Assembly: GCF_003865035.1 (NCBI RefSeq)
Contig: NZ_BHVZ01000014.1
Location: forward strand, 1 to 64,000
Direction: 5' to 3'
Origin: Anaerotignum faecicola
Lineage (GTDB): Bacteria > Bacillota > Clostridia > Lachnospirales > Anaerotignaceae
DNA length: 64,000 nt
Below are positions 1-12,461 of the stretch, piece by piece; position 1 is the stretch's first letter; each line of letters starts with the position of its first letter. The notes beneath the pieces are model-generated. The model was given only the letters and a program-made list of their open reading frames with translations, was not told the DNA's origin and made no database searches. The translations under genes and the position numbers were made by a program.

Positions 1-1169
<1,169 letters not shown>

Positions 1170-1395
1170 TGGAGAAAAGCGGAGAAAAGCTGCATAAAAG
1201 CTTTTGTCAGAATGGATTGCTTGCAAGACAGGCTGACAAAGAGGTTTTAGGTAGGTTTGCGGAGCAAATACATGAGTAATGCGAAGCATTACGAATGGTT
1301 TTCGTAAACATTTTTCAACGCAAGGTTGTGAAAGATATTCATTGTTCGGTTTTGAAGGATCAAACCTTCAAACAAAATAGGAAACACACAAAACA

Positions 1396-1516
1396 TCTTC
1401 GGTGATGATGCGCTTGGGGGACACACCCGTTCCCATTCCGAACACGACGGTTAAGACCCAAGCGGTCGATGGTACTTGGTGGGCAGCTGCCTGGGAGAGT
1501 AGATGGTCGCCGAAGT
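1396..1516 (+). rRNA. rrf: 5S rRNA, located between 16S and 23S
   Basis: The terminal helix forms between CTTCGG at 1397-1402 and CCGAAG at 1510-1515. The internal CCGTTCCCATTCCGAAC loop-B motif and the GGGAGAGTAGATGG 3' arm are typical of 5S. It sits after a spacer of about 230 nt behind 16S and only 5 nt before tRNA-Ile, and no 5S follows 23S. The usual bacterial order is 16S-23S-5S, so this operon is rearranged. Confidence 0.93.
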
Positions 1517-1521
1517 CCTAT

Positions 1522-1595
<74 letters not shown>

Positions 1596-1608
1596 TTTTG
1601 TGTGGTCT

Positions 1609-1681
1609 GGGGATATAGCTCAGCTGGGAGAGCACCTGCCTTGCAAGCAGGGGGTCACGAGTTCGAATCTCGTTATCTCCA
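1609..1681 (+). tRNA. tRNA-Ala (TGC anticodon)
   Basis: The acceptor GGGGATA pairs with TATCTCC and contains the G3:U70 wobble pair that is the alanine identity element. The anticodon loop reads CTTGCAA between CTGC arms, giving TGC. CCA is not encoded. It is followed by the 158-nt leader of 23S. Confidence 0.97.
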
Positions 1682-1707
1682 CTTACCGGCTTAAAGAAGT
1701 CGGGATG

Positions 1708-1728
1708 CACCTTGAAAACTGAATACAA
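1708..1728 (+). other. 5' strand of the pre-23S processing stem
   Basis: These 21 bases are the exact reverse complement of 4763-4783 on the far side of 23S. Together they form a perfect helix that loops out the 23S precursor, the normal substrate of RNase III in bacteria. Role inferred from position and complementarity. Confidence 0.8.
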
Positions 1729-1839
1729 GTAAAGCAAAAATAGAGTCAATCGAGAAAACAAAATTTTCTATTTTCAAATGTAACAAAAGTTGTATCGCTA
1801 CAACGAAACATTCCAGAGAAATAGCTATTATATTAAACT

Positions 1840-4733
<2,894 letters not shown>

Positions 4734-4762
4734 AAAAAAAGATTACTCAAGGATTGCTAAGT

Positions 4763-4783
4763 TTGTATTCAGTTTTGAAGGTG
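4763..4783 (+). other. 3' strand of the pre-23S processing stem
   Basis: Exact reverse complement of 1708-1728; see that entry. It lies 30 nt past the mature 23S end and before tRNA-Trp. Confidence 0.8.
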
Positions 4784-4813
4784 TAATCCCACCCAAGTGG
4801 GAGGCCGTTATAC

Positions 4814-4889
4814 AGGGGTATAGTTCAGCTGGTAGAGCGTTGGTCTCCAAAACCAAATGTCGAGGGTTCGAATCCTTCTGCCCCTGCCA
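4814..4889 (+). tRNA. tRNA-Trp (CCA anticodon)
   Basis: Acceptor AGGGGTA pairs with TGCCCCT with one G-U pair, the discriminator is G and CCA is encoded at 4887-4889. The anticodon loop CTCCAAA is closed by TTGGT/ACCAA. First of three tRNAs that occupy the position normally taken by 5S downstream of 23S. Confidence 0.96.
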
Positions 4890-4926
4890 TTTTTTTAAAA
4901 GAAAAACGATTCGCTATTTTTAATAT

Positions 4927-5000
<74 letters not shown>

Positions 5001-5006
5001 TTTTGT

Positions 5007-5079
5007 GGAAGTTTAGCTCAGCTGGGAGAGCATCTGCCTTACAAGCAGAGGGTCACAGGTTCGAGCCCTGTAACTTCCA
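5007..5079 (+). tRNA. tRNA-Val (TAC anticodon)
   Basis: Acceptor GGAAGTT pairs with AACTTCC, discriminator A at 5079. The anticodon loop CTTACAA is closed by TCTGC/GCAGA, giving TAC. Only 6 nt separate it from tRNA-Asp; it is the last gene of the rRNA operon. Confidence 0.96.
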
Positions 5080-5101
5080 CTTTTTTTATGCAAAAAAGTA
5101 T

Positions 5102-5133
5102 CCCTCCTGCGAAATGCGGTGAGGGTCTTTTTA
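5102..5133 (+). terminator. Probable terminator of the rRNA-tRNA operon
   Basis: CCCTC...GAGGG hairpin (inner GC pairs around GAAAT) followed by TCTTTTT, 22 nt after tRNA-Val. Confidence 0.75.
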
Positions 5134-5180
5134 TTGCGAACAGCGAGGAAAAATACAGAAAGAGGAACGGGGGAAATTCT

Positions 5181-5360
5181 ATGCAGTCAAATTGCGAAAC
5201 CTGTATGTATTTTGGATATGACGAGGAATTTGAGGAATATTTCTGCGAAGTGAATCTGGATGAGGATGAAATGGAAAAATTTCTCACGGACAGCTTTCAA
5301 GGCGGCTGTCCCTATTACCGTTTGGAGGATGAATACCGGACGGTGCGTAAGCAGATGTAA
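5181..5360 (+). CDS. DUF6472 family small Cys-rich protein (59 aa)
   Basis: A short acidic protein with four cysteines, Cys5-x2-Cys8, Cys22 and Cys43, spaced as in a small zinc site, and a C-terminal DEYRTVRKQM tail. I recognise the pattern as the DUF6472 family, common in Lachnospirales and of unknown function. The ATG at 5181 is chosen because a GGGGGA ribosome site lies just upstream and family members start with this short Cys-containing segment; a reading frame extending further upstream would run into the rRNA operon terminator. It stands alone between two terminators. Confidence 0.8.
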   Translation: MQSNCETCMYFGYDEEFEEYFCEVNLDEDEMEKFLTDSFQGGCPYYRLEDEYRTVRKQM

Positions 5361-5365
5361 AGAAA

Positions 5366-5400
5366 GGGTCGAAACAATCAAAATTGTTTCGACCCTTTTT
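5366..5400 (+). terminator. Rho-independent terminator after the DUF6472 gene
   Basis: Perfect 13-bp stem GGGTCGAAACAAT / ATTGTTTCGACCC with a CAAA loop, followed by TTTTT. Confidence 0.93.
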
Positions 5401-5450
5401 CGGTATAACGTGAAAAAGTAGGGAAATGCAGCTACGAATCAGCGGATGGA

Positions 5451-5479
5451 TTGATAATTCTGTAAAATCCGGATATACT
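5451..5479 (+). promoter_or_regulatory. Promoter of the fruK-fruA operon
   Basis: -35 TTGATA (5451-5456), 17-bp spacer, -10 TATACT (5474-5479). Transcription would begin near 5486, which supports the fruK start at 5513 over an upstream in-frame ATG at 5426. Confidence 0.8.
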
Positions 5480-5512
5480 AACAACAATTTACGAAGCTTA
5501 CGAAACGGAGGG

Positions 5513-6445
5513 ATGACTTTGATTTATACGGTAACGGTGAATCCTTCGGTGGATTATGTGGTGCAACTGGGCGAATTTCACCTAGGGATGGTAAACCGTG
5601 CGCTGAATGAGGCGGTTTTTTCGGGCGGCAAGGGTATCAACGTCGCTATGATTTTGCAGAATCTAGGTGTAAGTAATCGTGCGCTGGGATTTCTGGCAGG
5701 CTTTACGGGTGATTTTATTGAGAAGGATTTGCGACGGCGCGGCTGTCGGACGGATTTTGTCCGTTTGGAAAAGGGTTTCAGCCGTATCAATGTGAAGCTG
5801 AAGGGGCAGGAAGGCAGCGAAATCAACGGCAGTGGCCCTGCGGTAGATCAGGCGGCGGTGCAGGCGCTTTTTGAGAAGATAAGCACCCTGCAGAAAGGAG
5901 ATATTCTGATTATTTCGGGCAGCGTACCGCTCTCGCTGCCACAGGATTTTTATGAAAGAATCCTGGATTTATTGAAGGGGCGTGAGATTGATACGGTTGT
6001 GGATGCGACGGGGGAGGCGCTGCTGAAAACTCTGCGGTATGAGCCGTTTCTTATTAAGCCGAACCTTCAGGAATTGGAGGAGCTGGCGGAAAGACGTTTA
6101 TTCACGCGCGAGGAAATCATTGCACAGGGAAAACGCCTGCAGGAGATGGGGGCGAAAAATGTGCTGATTTCTCTGGCGGCGGAGGGGGCAATCCTTCTGA
6201 CGGCGGAGGGGGAGATTTTATTCGGCGAAGCCCCGAGAGGAAAGCTAGTCAATGCTGTTGGAGCGGGGGACTCTATGGTGGGCGGCTTTGTGGCAGGATG
6301 GGTGAAAACGGGCAACTACTGTGAGGCGCTACAATGGGGTGTTGCGGCAGGCAGTGCGAGTGCATTCTGTGAAACCTTGGCAACGGGGGAAGAAATTCGG
6401 AGATTATATGACGAAACCATCAATATCATTCGTGAGGAATGTTAA
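5513..6445 (+). CDS. fruK: 1-phosphofructokinase FruK
   Basis: PfkB/ribokinase-family sugar kinase of 310 aa, which phosphorylates fructose 1-phosphate (made by the PTS) to fructose 1,6-bisphosphate. Family marks: N-terminal TVTVNPSVDYVV, the substrate-binding SGGKGINVA loop near residues 37-45, and the catalytic GAGDS with Asp253 as the expected base. Start chosen at 5513 because GGAGGG precedes it and the promoter -10 lies at 5474. It is 17 nt upstream of fruA, forming the usual fruK-fruA operon; no DeoR-type FruR gene accompanies it. A tagatose-6-phosphate or 6-phosphofructokinase is less likely given the neighbour. Confidence 0.93.
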   Translation: MTLIYTVTVNPSVDYVVQLGEFHLGMVNRALNEAVFSGGKGINVAMILQNLGVSNRALGFLAGFTGDFIEKDLRRRGCRTDFVRLEKGFSRINVKLKGQEGSEINGSGPAVDQAAVQALFEKISTLQKGDILIISGSVPLSLPQDFYERILDLLKGREIDTVVDATGEALLKTLRYEPFLIKPNLQELEELAERRLFTREEIIAQGKRLQEMGAKNVLISLAAEGAILLTAEGEILFGEAPRGKLVNAVGAGDSMVGGFVAGWVKTGNYCEALQWGVAAGSASAFCETLATGEEIRRLYDETINIIREEC

Positions 6446-6462
6446 GAAAGGATGTATTTTCG

Positions 6463-8343
6463 ATGAGAATTTCGGAGTTGTTGCAAAAAGAAAGCATTGC
6501 TCTTGGCAGAAAGCCACAGGATAAGGCGGATGCCATCGGGCAGATGGTGGAGCTGCTGGCGAAAAGCGGCAGTTTAGAGGATAAAAAGAAATTCAAGCAG
6601 GCAATTTTAGAGAGAGAACGCCTTTCTACCACAGGCATCGGTGAGGGCATTGCCATTCCACATGGCAAAAGCAGTGCGGTGAAACGGGCGGCGTTGGCGG
6701 CGATGGTTGTGCCACAGGGCGTGGATTTCGCGAGTGCGGACGGTGCGCCGGTGCATTTATTATTTATGATTGCGGTGCCTGAGGAGGGGGCGGAGCTGCA
6801 TCTGGAGGTATTGGAACGGCTTGCCGCCATGCTGATGGATGAGGATTTTCGCAAAAGGCTGACTGCGGCAAAGGATGCGGCAGAATTTCTGCATATTTTA
6901 AGCATAGAGGAGGAAAAACGCTTTGCGGAGACTGCGGAAAAGCAGGAATATGATTATGACGTTCTGGCGGTGACTGCCTGCCCGACGGGGATTGCGCATA
7001 CCTTCATGGCGGCGGAAAGTCTGGAAAACAAGGCGCGCGAGATGGGCATTACCATTAAGGTGGAAACCAACGGGAGCGGCGGTGCGAAAAATGTGCTGAC
7101 GGCGAAGGAAATCCGAGCGGCGAAGGGAATTATTGTTGCGGCGGATAAAAATGTGGAGATGCAGCGGTTTTATGGAAAAAGGGTCTTGCAGGTGCCTGTT
7201 GCGGACGGGATTCGCAAGCCGGAGGTGCTGCTTGGGAAGATTTTGCAGGGCGAAGCACCTGTTTACGGCGAGGGTAAGGATGTGGAAATGGCGGACGGCA
7301 GAGAGGAAGTCCGCGGCAGAGGGAAGAAGGTCTATCGTGATCTGATGAACGGCGTTTCGCACATGCTTCCGTTTGTCATCGGCGGCGGTATTCTGATTGC
7401 GGTTGCGTTCCTTTTGGATGATTACAGCCTGAATCCTGCCAATTTCGGCTCCAACCTGCCGCAGGCTGCCTTTTTCAAGGCAATCGGGGATGCGGCGTTT
7501 GGCTTTATGCTCCCGATTCTGGCAGGCTATATCGCGATGGGGATTGCAGACCGACCTGCGCTTGCACCCGGCTTTGTGGGCGGCTTTCTGGCGAAGGAGG
7601 GCGGCAGTGGCTTTCTGGGGGCGCTTCTGGCAGGCTTTGCGGCAGGGTATCTGATTCTGCTGCTGAAGAAGCTCTTTGATAAGCTGCCGCGTTCTCTGGA
7701 GGGAATCAAGTCCATTCTGCTCTACCCTGTTTTCGGGATTCTCCTGATGGGGTTATTGATTCAGCTGATTATCAATCCGCCTGTGGCATGGCTGAATGAA
7801 GCGCTTTACGGGCTTCTGGCGCGGCTTGGCACCGGTAGCCGTGTACTGCTTGGGGTTCTTCTGGGCGGCATGATGAGCGTGGATATGGGGGGCCCAATCA
7901 ATAAGGCGGCGTATGTATTCGGTACGGCATCCCTTGCGAGTAATGAATTTCAGATTATGGCGGCGGTCATGGCAGGTGGTATGGTGCCGCCGTTGGCGTT
8001 GGCGCTGGCAGTATTCGCCTTCCGGGATAAATTCAGCGAAAAGGAACGGCAGTCCGGCGTGGCAAATCTGATTATGGGGGCGTGCTTTATTACGGAGGGG
8101 GCGATTCCCTTTGCGGCAGCTGACCCTCTGCGCGTTCTGCCTGCCTGCATTATCGGCTCTGCGGTGGCAGGGGGATTGAGCATGTTTTTTGGCTGCGGAC
8201 TGCGCGCACCGCATGGCGGCATTTTCGTTCTGCCCGTCATCAGTCATCCCTTCGGCTTTCTGGCAGCGGTTATTCTGGGGGCGTTGGTCGGGATGCTCCT
8301 GCTTGGCGTTTTGAGAAAAAGAATTGAGCCGCGCGAGTCATAA
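6463..8343 (+). CDS. fruA: PTS fructose transporter, EIIABC fusion
   Basis: A 626-aa fructose-family phosphotransferase permease that imports and phosphorylates fructose to fructose 1-phosphate. Domain order EIIA-EIIB-EIIC: EIIA (about 1-150) has the phosphorylated His67 in GIAIPHGKS; EIIB (about 165-265) has phosphorylated Cys173 in TACPTGIAHTFMAAE; EIIC (about 285-620) is hydrophobic with many membrane segments. Start at 6463 follows AAGAAAGGA; an upstream in-frame ATG at 6439 would overlap fruK and lacks a site. It has no HPr-like domain, so general HPr/EI encoded elsewhere must supply phosphate. Confidence 0.95.
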   Translation: MRISELLQKESIALGRKPQDKADAIGQMVELLAKSGSLEDKKKFKQAILERERLSTTGIGEGIAIPHGKSSAVKRAALAAMVVPQGVDFASADGAPVHLLFMIAVPEEGAELHLEVLERLAAMLMDEDFRKRLTAAKDAAEFLHILSIEEEKRFAETAEKQEYDYDVLAVTACPTGIAHTFMAAESLENKAREMGITIKVETNGSGGAKNVLTAKEIRAAKGIIVAADKNVEMQRFYGKRVLQVPVADGIRKPEVLLGKILQGEAPVYGEGKDVEMADGREEVRGRGKKVYRDLMNGVSHMLPFVIGGGILIAVAFLLDDYSLNPANFGSNLPQAAFFKAIGDAAFGFMLPILAGYIAMGIADRPALAPGFVGGFLAKEGGSGFLGALLAGFAAGYLILLLKKLFDKLPRSLEGIKSILLYPVFGILLMGLLIQLIINPPVAWLNEALYGLLARLGTGSRVLLGVLLGGMMSVDMGGPINKAAYVFGTASLASNEFQIMAAVMAGGMVPPLALALAVFAFRDKFSEKERQSGVANLIMGACFITEGAIPFAAADPLRVLPACIIGSAVAGGLSMFFGCGLRAPHGGIFVLPVISHPFGFLAAVILGALVGMLLLGVLRKRIEPRES

Positions 8344-8368
8344 CCGTAATTTTCCATCGGAAAGTCCC

Positions 8369-8397
8369 TTGCGTCTTTCGGCTGAATCTTTTATACT
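8369..8397 (+). promoter_or_regulatory. Promoter of lepB
   Basis: -35 TTGCGT (8369-8374), 17-bp spacer, -10 TATACT (8392-8397). The resulting leader of about 105 nt contains a GGGGaaagCCCC hairpin and a strong CCCTGCCCttGGGCAGGG hairpin (around 8451-8468) with no following T-run. Confidence 0.65.
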
Positions 8398-8508
8398 AAT
8401 ATAGAGAATTTTGGCGAATTTGTTTCAATCTGGGGAAAGCCCCAATCGTTTCCCTGCCCTTGGGCAGGGGTTACATAAAACAGCTTCGCCGCCGAAGGTT
8501 GTGAAGGA

Positions 8509-9006
8509 ATGAACGTGCATTTACAAGAATGGGGAAAAGCCATCCTGCAGGCGGCTGTGATTATTGTGATTCTGTTTTTCTTCTGCTGGCCTATGCGGAT
8601 TTCGGGCAGCTCCATGGAATCGACCATGAAGGATGGGGAAATCGTGCTGATGAGCCGCTTTGCGACGATGCAGGAAAAATATGAAACGGGCGATATTGTG
8701 ATGTTCCATTATTATGATGCGGACGGGGGAAAAACGGTGGTAAAACGCATCATTGCCACAGAGGGCGACCACATCCGGATTCTGGCGGATGGCGGTGTGG
8801 AGGTGAACGGAGCAAGATTGCAGGAGGAATATATCCACGGCAGAACGGACGGTCTGGTGGATATGACTGTGCCGAGGGGAACGGTATTTGTGATGGGGGA
8901 TAACCGTGGGGAAAGCTTTGACAGCCGCAACATGGGTGCAATTCCCTGTGAGGACTTGAAGGGGAAGGTGTTTTTCCGCCTGTTCCCTTTGGGAAGGATT
9001 CGGTAA
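8509..9006 (+). CDS. lepB: Signal peptidase I (S26A)
   Basis: A 165-aa membrane-bound serine protease that removes signal peptides from secreted proteins. One N-terminal membrane segment (about 11-28) precedes the catalytic Ser35 in SGSSMEST; the general base is Lys79 in TVVKRIIATEGD, and the C-terminal GDNRGESFDSR box is typical. The length matches single-TM Gram-positive SipS-type enzymes. It has its own promoter and a terminator behind it, so it is monocistronic. Other paralogues may exist elsewhere. Confidence 0.93.
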   Translation: MNVHLQEWGKAILQAAVIIVILFFFCWPMRISGSSMESTMKDGEIVLMSRFATMQEKYETGDIVMFHYYDADGGKTVVKRIIATEGDHIRILADGGVEVNGARLQEEYIHGRTDGLVDMTVPRGTVFVMGDNRGESFDSRNMGAIPCEDLKGKVFFRLFPLGRIR

Positions 9007-9019
9007 ACATAACATAAAA

Positions 9020-9056
9020 AGCATTGTCGGAGAAATGCTCCGGCAATGCTTTTTTG
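9020..9056. terminator. Bidirectional terminator between lepB and the LysR gene
   Basis: Stem AGCATTGTCGG / CCGGCAATGCT flanked by TTTTTT on the plus side and by AAAAA (T-tract for the minus strand) on the other, so it can serve both converging genes. Confidence 0.88.
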
Positions 9057-9069
9057 CACAGAAAAATTT

Positions 9070-9930
9070 TTAGCGATGGGGGAGATATTCCAGAAACCGT
9101 CTGACGGCAAGCGGAGCAGTTTTTCTGTCGCGCAGGGCAAGGACGATATCCCGATGGAAGGAGGGAACGGTTTCCTTTGCCGCCACCTGATAGGGAATCC
9201 GCTTCAAAATCAGACGGGGCAAAAGGCTGACCCCAAGACCGCTTTCCACAATGGAGAGAATGGCGTAATCATCCCAAGTAGTAAAACGGACATTGGGCGA
9301 AAGACCTTCTCTGCGGAAAAAATCGGCAATTTCGGCATTTTTGTCCTTCTCCAGCATCAGAAACGGCTCTTTGCAGAGGGCATCAAGAAAGATGCACTCC
9401 GCCTGTGCTAAGGGGTGTGTTGCAGGGAGGATAGCAAGAAAATCATCCCGTTCCAGAAAAATCGTATCCAAATCGGGACGGACGGGCAGGCAGAGAAAGC
9501 CGCAGTCTACTCGCCCTTCCCGAATCCATGCTTCAATTTCGCGATAATCCCCCAGAAGAAATTCATATTCGATATTGGGATAATCCTTCTGAAATTCCCT
9601 GATGATACTGGGGAGCCAATGCGTTGCAACACTGGAAAAGGTTCCGATGCGAATCAGCCCTGCGGTAAGCTCCTTTACATCCCCTGCCTGCTGCAAAAGG
9701 GATTGATAGGCATTGCAGAGCGTTTTCATCTGCGGCAGAAGCTTCGTACCCTCTGCCGTCAGGCGCACACCGCCGCGTCCGCGCTCCAGCAGGGAAAGAG
9801 AAAGCTCCTTTTCCACCTCCTGAATCATGCGGCTGATGCCCGATTGCGAATAGCACAGTGCTTCGGCTGCCTTGGTGATACTGCCAAGCTCTATGGTTTT
9901 TAGAAATGCCTCGTATTTTTGAATATCCAA
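9070..9930 (-). CDS. LysR-family transcriptional regulator
   Basis: A 286-aa regulator with the LysR winged helix at the N-terminus (about 1-60: YEAFLKTIELGSITKAAEAL, then SQSGISRMIQEVEKEL) and a periplasmic-binding-like effector domain (about 90-285). I place the start at a TTG (9930) because GGGAGG lies about 8 nt upstream and family members begin a few residues before the first helix; the longer reading has no homologous look. It is divergent from the EamA exporter gene at 10053, and LysR proteins usually control the divergent gene. The effector is unknown. Confidence 0.9.
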   Translation of the reverse strand: MDIQKYEAFLKTIELGSITKAAEALCYSQSGISRMIQEVEKELSLSLLERGRGGVRLTAEGTKLLPQMKTLCNAYQSLLQQAGDVKELTAGLIRIGTFSSVATHWLPSIIREFQKDYPNIEYEFLLGDYREIEAWIREGRVDCGFLCLPVRPDLDTIFLERDDFLAILPATHPLAQAECIFLDALCKEPFLMLEKDKNAEIADFFRREGLSPNVRFTTWDDYAILSIVESGLGVSLLPRLILKRIPYQVAAKETVPSFHRDIVLALRDRKTAPLAVRRFLEYLPHR

Positions 9931-9964
9931 GAAAGCTTCCCTCCCTTCTTTCTGTGCGAATTTA

Positions 9965-9979
9965 TCATGCAAATTATGA
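9965..9979. promoter_or_regulatory. Candidate LysR box between the divergent genes
   Basis: Perfect inverted repeat TCAT-N7-ATGA, an arrangement close to the LysR T-N11-A pattern. A -10-like TATACT for the exporter gene lies at 10014-10019 without a good -35, as expected for an activated promoter. Inference from position only. Confidence 0.4.
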
Positions 9980-10052
9980 AAAACATGCGCTTTTTCGTTG
10001 CTTTTTCTTATAGTATACTGAAACAAAAGAGAATTGCAAGGGGGAATCAGTT

Positions 10053-10937
10053 GTGCCACAGGAAAGAAAATCTTATTGGAACTACATCGCAGGATTGTTG
10101 TTATTCGGTTCAAATGGTATTGTGGCAAGCGGCATTGCGCTGGACAGCTATAAAATTGTATATCTGCGCTGTATCATCGGCATTACAGTGTTGCTCCTGC
10201 TGTTTTTGCTGACAAGGCAGAAGCGAAACGTCAAGGGATACGAGAGAGATTTATGCTTTCTGGCAATTTCGGGGGCGGCAATGGGCGGCAACTGGCTGTT
10301 TTTATATGAAGCGTATCAGCAGATTGGCGTGAGGACGGCATCGCTTTTGTGCTACTGCGGCCCTGTCATTGTGATGGCTTTGGCACCGATACTGTTCCAT
10401 GAGAAATTGACACTGCATAAATGTCTTGGCTTTTTGGTGGTGCTTGTCGGTGTATTCCTTATTAACGGGCAGGCGGCGCAGGAGGGAAAAACCCTCTGGG
10501 GACTGTTTTGTGGCGGTATGTCGGCAGTGATGTATGCGGTGCTTGTGATTGCGAATAAGAAGGTGACGCATATCGTCGGAATGGAAAATGTGCTGTATCA
10601 GCTGCTGTTCAGCACGGTGACGGTGGCGATTTTTCTGCTTTTCCGAGAGGGGCTGTTCTTCTCGATTCCGGCAGACGCTTGGCGATTCGTACTTCTGCTT
10701 GGCGTTGTGAATACAGGTCTTGGGTGCTATCTTTATTTTTCATCTATCGGGCGGCTGTCTGTGCAGAGTGTTGCGGTTTTGGGCTATCTGGAGCCGTTTT
10801 CGGCTGTGGTGCTTTCGGCAGTGCTGCTGCGGGAGGGTATGAGTCTCCTGCGGCTTCTGGGCGTGGGATGCATCTTAGGTGGCGCGATGCTTGCGGAGAT
10901 GAGTGGGAAAAAGACAAGGTCCTCCTTTTCAGAATAA
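10053..10937 (+). CDS. EamA/DMT-family exporter
   Basis: A 294-aa integral membrane protein with ten predicted hydrophobic segments in two EamA repeats (about 10-140 and 150-285), the drug/metabolite transporter fold used for export of amino acids, nucleosides or small metabolites. The start is a GTG at 10053 preceded by AAGGGGG. Its GNW motif in the first repeat and GYLEPF in the second are typical. Divergent from a LysR regulator, so probably induced by the exported compound; the substrate cannot be read from the sequence. Confidence 0.9.
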   Translation: MPQERKSYWNYIAGLLLFGSNGIVASGIALDSYKIVYLRCIIGITVLLLLFLLTRQKRNVKGYERDLCFLAISGAAMGGNWLFLYEAYQQIGVRTASLLCYCGPVIVMALAPILFHEKLTLHKCLGFLVVLVGVFLINGQAAQEGKTLWGLFCGGMSAVMYAVLVIANKKVTHIVGMENVLYQLLFSTVTVAIFLLFREGLFFSIPADAWRFVLLLGVVNTGLGCYLYFSSIGRLSVQSVAVLGYLEPFSAVVLSAVLLREGMSLLRLLGVGCILGGAMLAEMSGKKTRSSFSE

Positions 10938-10938
10938 A

Positions 10939-10978
10939 AGAAGCGGTGAAACACTCCCTCGTTTCACCGCTTCTCTCT
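10939..10978 (+). terminator. Terminator after the EamA gene
   Basis: Perfect 14-bp stem AGAAGCGGTGAAAC / GTTTCACCGCTTCT with a T/C-rich tail. It may also serve the anti-sigma gene ending at 10999 on the other strand. Confidence 0.8.
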
Positions 10979-10998
10979 GTATAAGCCCCATTTTCGAC

Positions 10999-11781
10999 TT
11001 AAGCGACAAGTTCCTCCGCCATTTTTACAAGTTCATCTCCGCTCAGTTTGCCGTTAATCTGCAATAGCTGATACTGCGTGCCATCCTTTACGAAGGTAGC
11101 ACTTTGCACCTCGCTGATTTCTACCTCTGCCGCGCCATAGCTGAATACAAGGTCGCCGTTTGCCTCGGCTCTTTTGTCTGCGTCAGTCAGCGTATAATCA
11201 GCGGGAACGAACTTATTCGTGTAGCTGTAGTAGTAAATATCGGTATCCCCGACAGTTTTTGCGACACTGCCCTGCAATTCCGCCTGAGAATTGTATTTAT
11301 CCTGCGAAAAAATAACGATATCATCGTCCTTTTCATAGTCGAAGGATACAGATTTGAATTTTTCGATGGAATTGTTGTTTTCATCCTTCAAATTGTTGTT
11401 GATGATATTCCCGTCTTTGAAGGTATAGCCATTTGCAAAGCTGTCAATCAGAATGGGGGTATAGCCGATGTCATTCTTTACCTGCTGTGCCGTCGGCAGG
11501 GTTTTATAATCCGCAATGGCAGAGGAGGAGCTGAACCAGTTGGAGACTATTCCGTTTGCGGCAAACGCCGTCACACTCAGTGCCAGAGTTGCGGCAAGGG
11601 CGATACATGCTGTTTTCTTTTTGGATTTCATAATGACAGTCTTCCTTTCTGTATATGCGGAATCGAGTGTCCGGTTGACGTTCCGTTTGATTGCCTGTAT
11701 ATCAACGGCAAACGGACTGCAAACATCCCTGTTCTTTGGATTGATATTTAATTCTTCAAACAAGTCATTTTTTTGCTTCAT
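10999..11781 (-). CDS. Probable membrane anti-sigma factor partner of the ECF sigma
   Basis: A 260-aa protein: about 50 N-terminal cytoplasmic residues, a basic KSKKK stretch, one membrane segment (about 57-75) and a 185-residue extracytoplasmic domain rich in Asp, Asn and Tyr. It overlaps the upstream sigma factor gene by 4 nt (ATGA), the typical coupling of an ECF sigma with its membrane-tethered inhibitor. I see no zinc-binding HxxxCxxC motif, so it is not a classical ZAS anti-sigma; DUF4179/DUF4367-like clostridial anti-sigmas look similar. The role rests on topology and operon position. Confidence 0.65.
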   Translation of the reverse strand: MKQKNDLFEELNINPKNRDVCSPFAVDIQAIKRNVNRTLDSAYTERKTVIMKSKKKTACIALAATLALSVTAFAANGIVSNWFSSSSAIADYKTLPTAQQVKNDIGYTPILIDSFANGYTFKDGNIINNNLKDENNNSIEKFKSVSFDYEKDDDIVIFSQDKYNSQAELQGSVAKTVGDTDIYYYSYTNKFVPADYTLTDADKRAEANGDLVFSYGAAEVEISEVQSATFVKDGTQYQLLQINGKLSGDELVKMAEELVA

Positions 11782-12317
11782 AACAGTCCCTCCGCATGTA
11801 ATAAAATTTCTTTCAGTTTTCGTTTTCCTCTGGAAAGCTTGGTTTTTACGGTAGATGGGTTTACGCCGGTCGCCTTTGCGATTTCTCGGATTTTTTCACC
11901 GAATATATAATAACGCACAAAGATTTCATTATCCGGTTCCCCTAAGCTCATAACGGCATCCCAGACAACACTTTCCGCCGTGTTCTCCTCCGGAATTGGG
12001 GCTTCATCGGGAAGCTCAATTTCGTCAAGGCTGGTGTAGTCTCTCTGCTTATTTAATTTCTTTAATGCGAAGTTTCGGGCAACCGCGGCGAGGTAGGCAC
12101 GCAGCGTGCCCTTTTCCAAATCAATGGTATCTGCGTTCCTCCAGAGCGTTACAAACACATCGGATAGGATTTCCTCGATATCCTCCTTCGGCAGTCGGTT
12201 CCCGAGCATATTATAAAGAACCGTGCTGAGATAGGGGGTATAGACCGCGATTGCTTCGTCGATTGCATTTCTTTTTCCATTTTTGAGCCGCATGAGCAGC
12301 TTTTCTTCCTCTGCCAT
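11778..12317 (-). CDS. ECF-type RNA polymerase sigma factor
   Basis: A 179-aa sigma-70-family protein with region 2 (about 10-80: ISDVFVTLWRNAD-like segment EEILSDVFVTLWRN) and region 4 (about 120-175), whose helix-turn-helix reads IREIAKATGVNPSTVKTKL. The short acidic linker and lack of regions 1 and 3 define an extracytoplasmic-function sigma. It is co-translated with the membrane protein at 10999. Its own upstream region contains a TGAAAC...GATATA promoter like those used by Bacillus ECF sigmas, which suggests positive autoregulation. The inducing stress is unknown. Confidence 0.9.
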   Translation of the reverse strand: MAEEEKLLMRLKNGKRNAIDEAIAVYTPYLSTVLYNMLGNRLPKEDIEEILSDVFVTLWRNADTIDLEKGTLRAYLAAVARNFALKKLNKQRDYTSLDEIELPDEAPIPEENTAESVVWDAVMSLGEPDNEIFVRYYIFGEKIREIAKATGVNPSTVKTKLSRGKRKLKEILLHAEGLL

Positions 12318-12375
12318 TTCAAACCTACTTTCTTTTGTAAGTGTAAAAGGATTTGTAAAGCGCCTTACACTCTTA

Positions 12376-12404
12376 TATATCCTAAAAAATTGAAAAAGGT
12401 TTCA
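12376..12404 (-). promoter_or_regulatory. Candidate ECF-dependent promoter of the sigma/anti-sigma operon
   Basis: On the minus strand TGAAAC (12404-12399), 17 nt, GATATA (12381-12376). TGAAAC is the classic -35 of sigma-W-type ECF promoters. A near-palindrome GTAAGGCGCTTTAC lies downstream of it in the leader. Confidence 0.5.
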
Positions 12405-12461
12405 TTTTTGAAAAAATAGTTTTTTTATACCATAAAGTATAGCCTTGCAGAAATGCAAGAA

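Noticed and set aside
4734-4813. A possible second 5S downstream of 23S
   Set aside because: The segment holds only the 23S processing stem and a short hairpin; the 5S core motifs are absent.
5426-5512. Upstream start for fruK at 5426
   Set aside because: The promoter -10 at 5474-5479 lies downstream of it, so it is not transcribed from that promoter.
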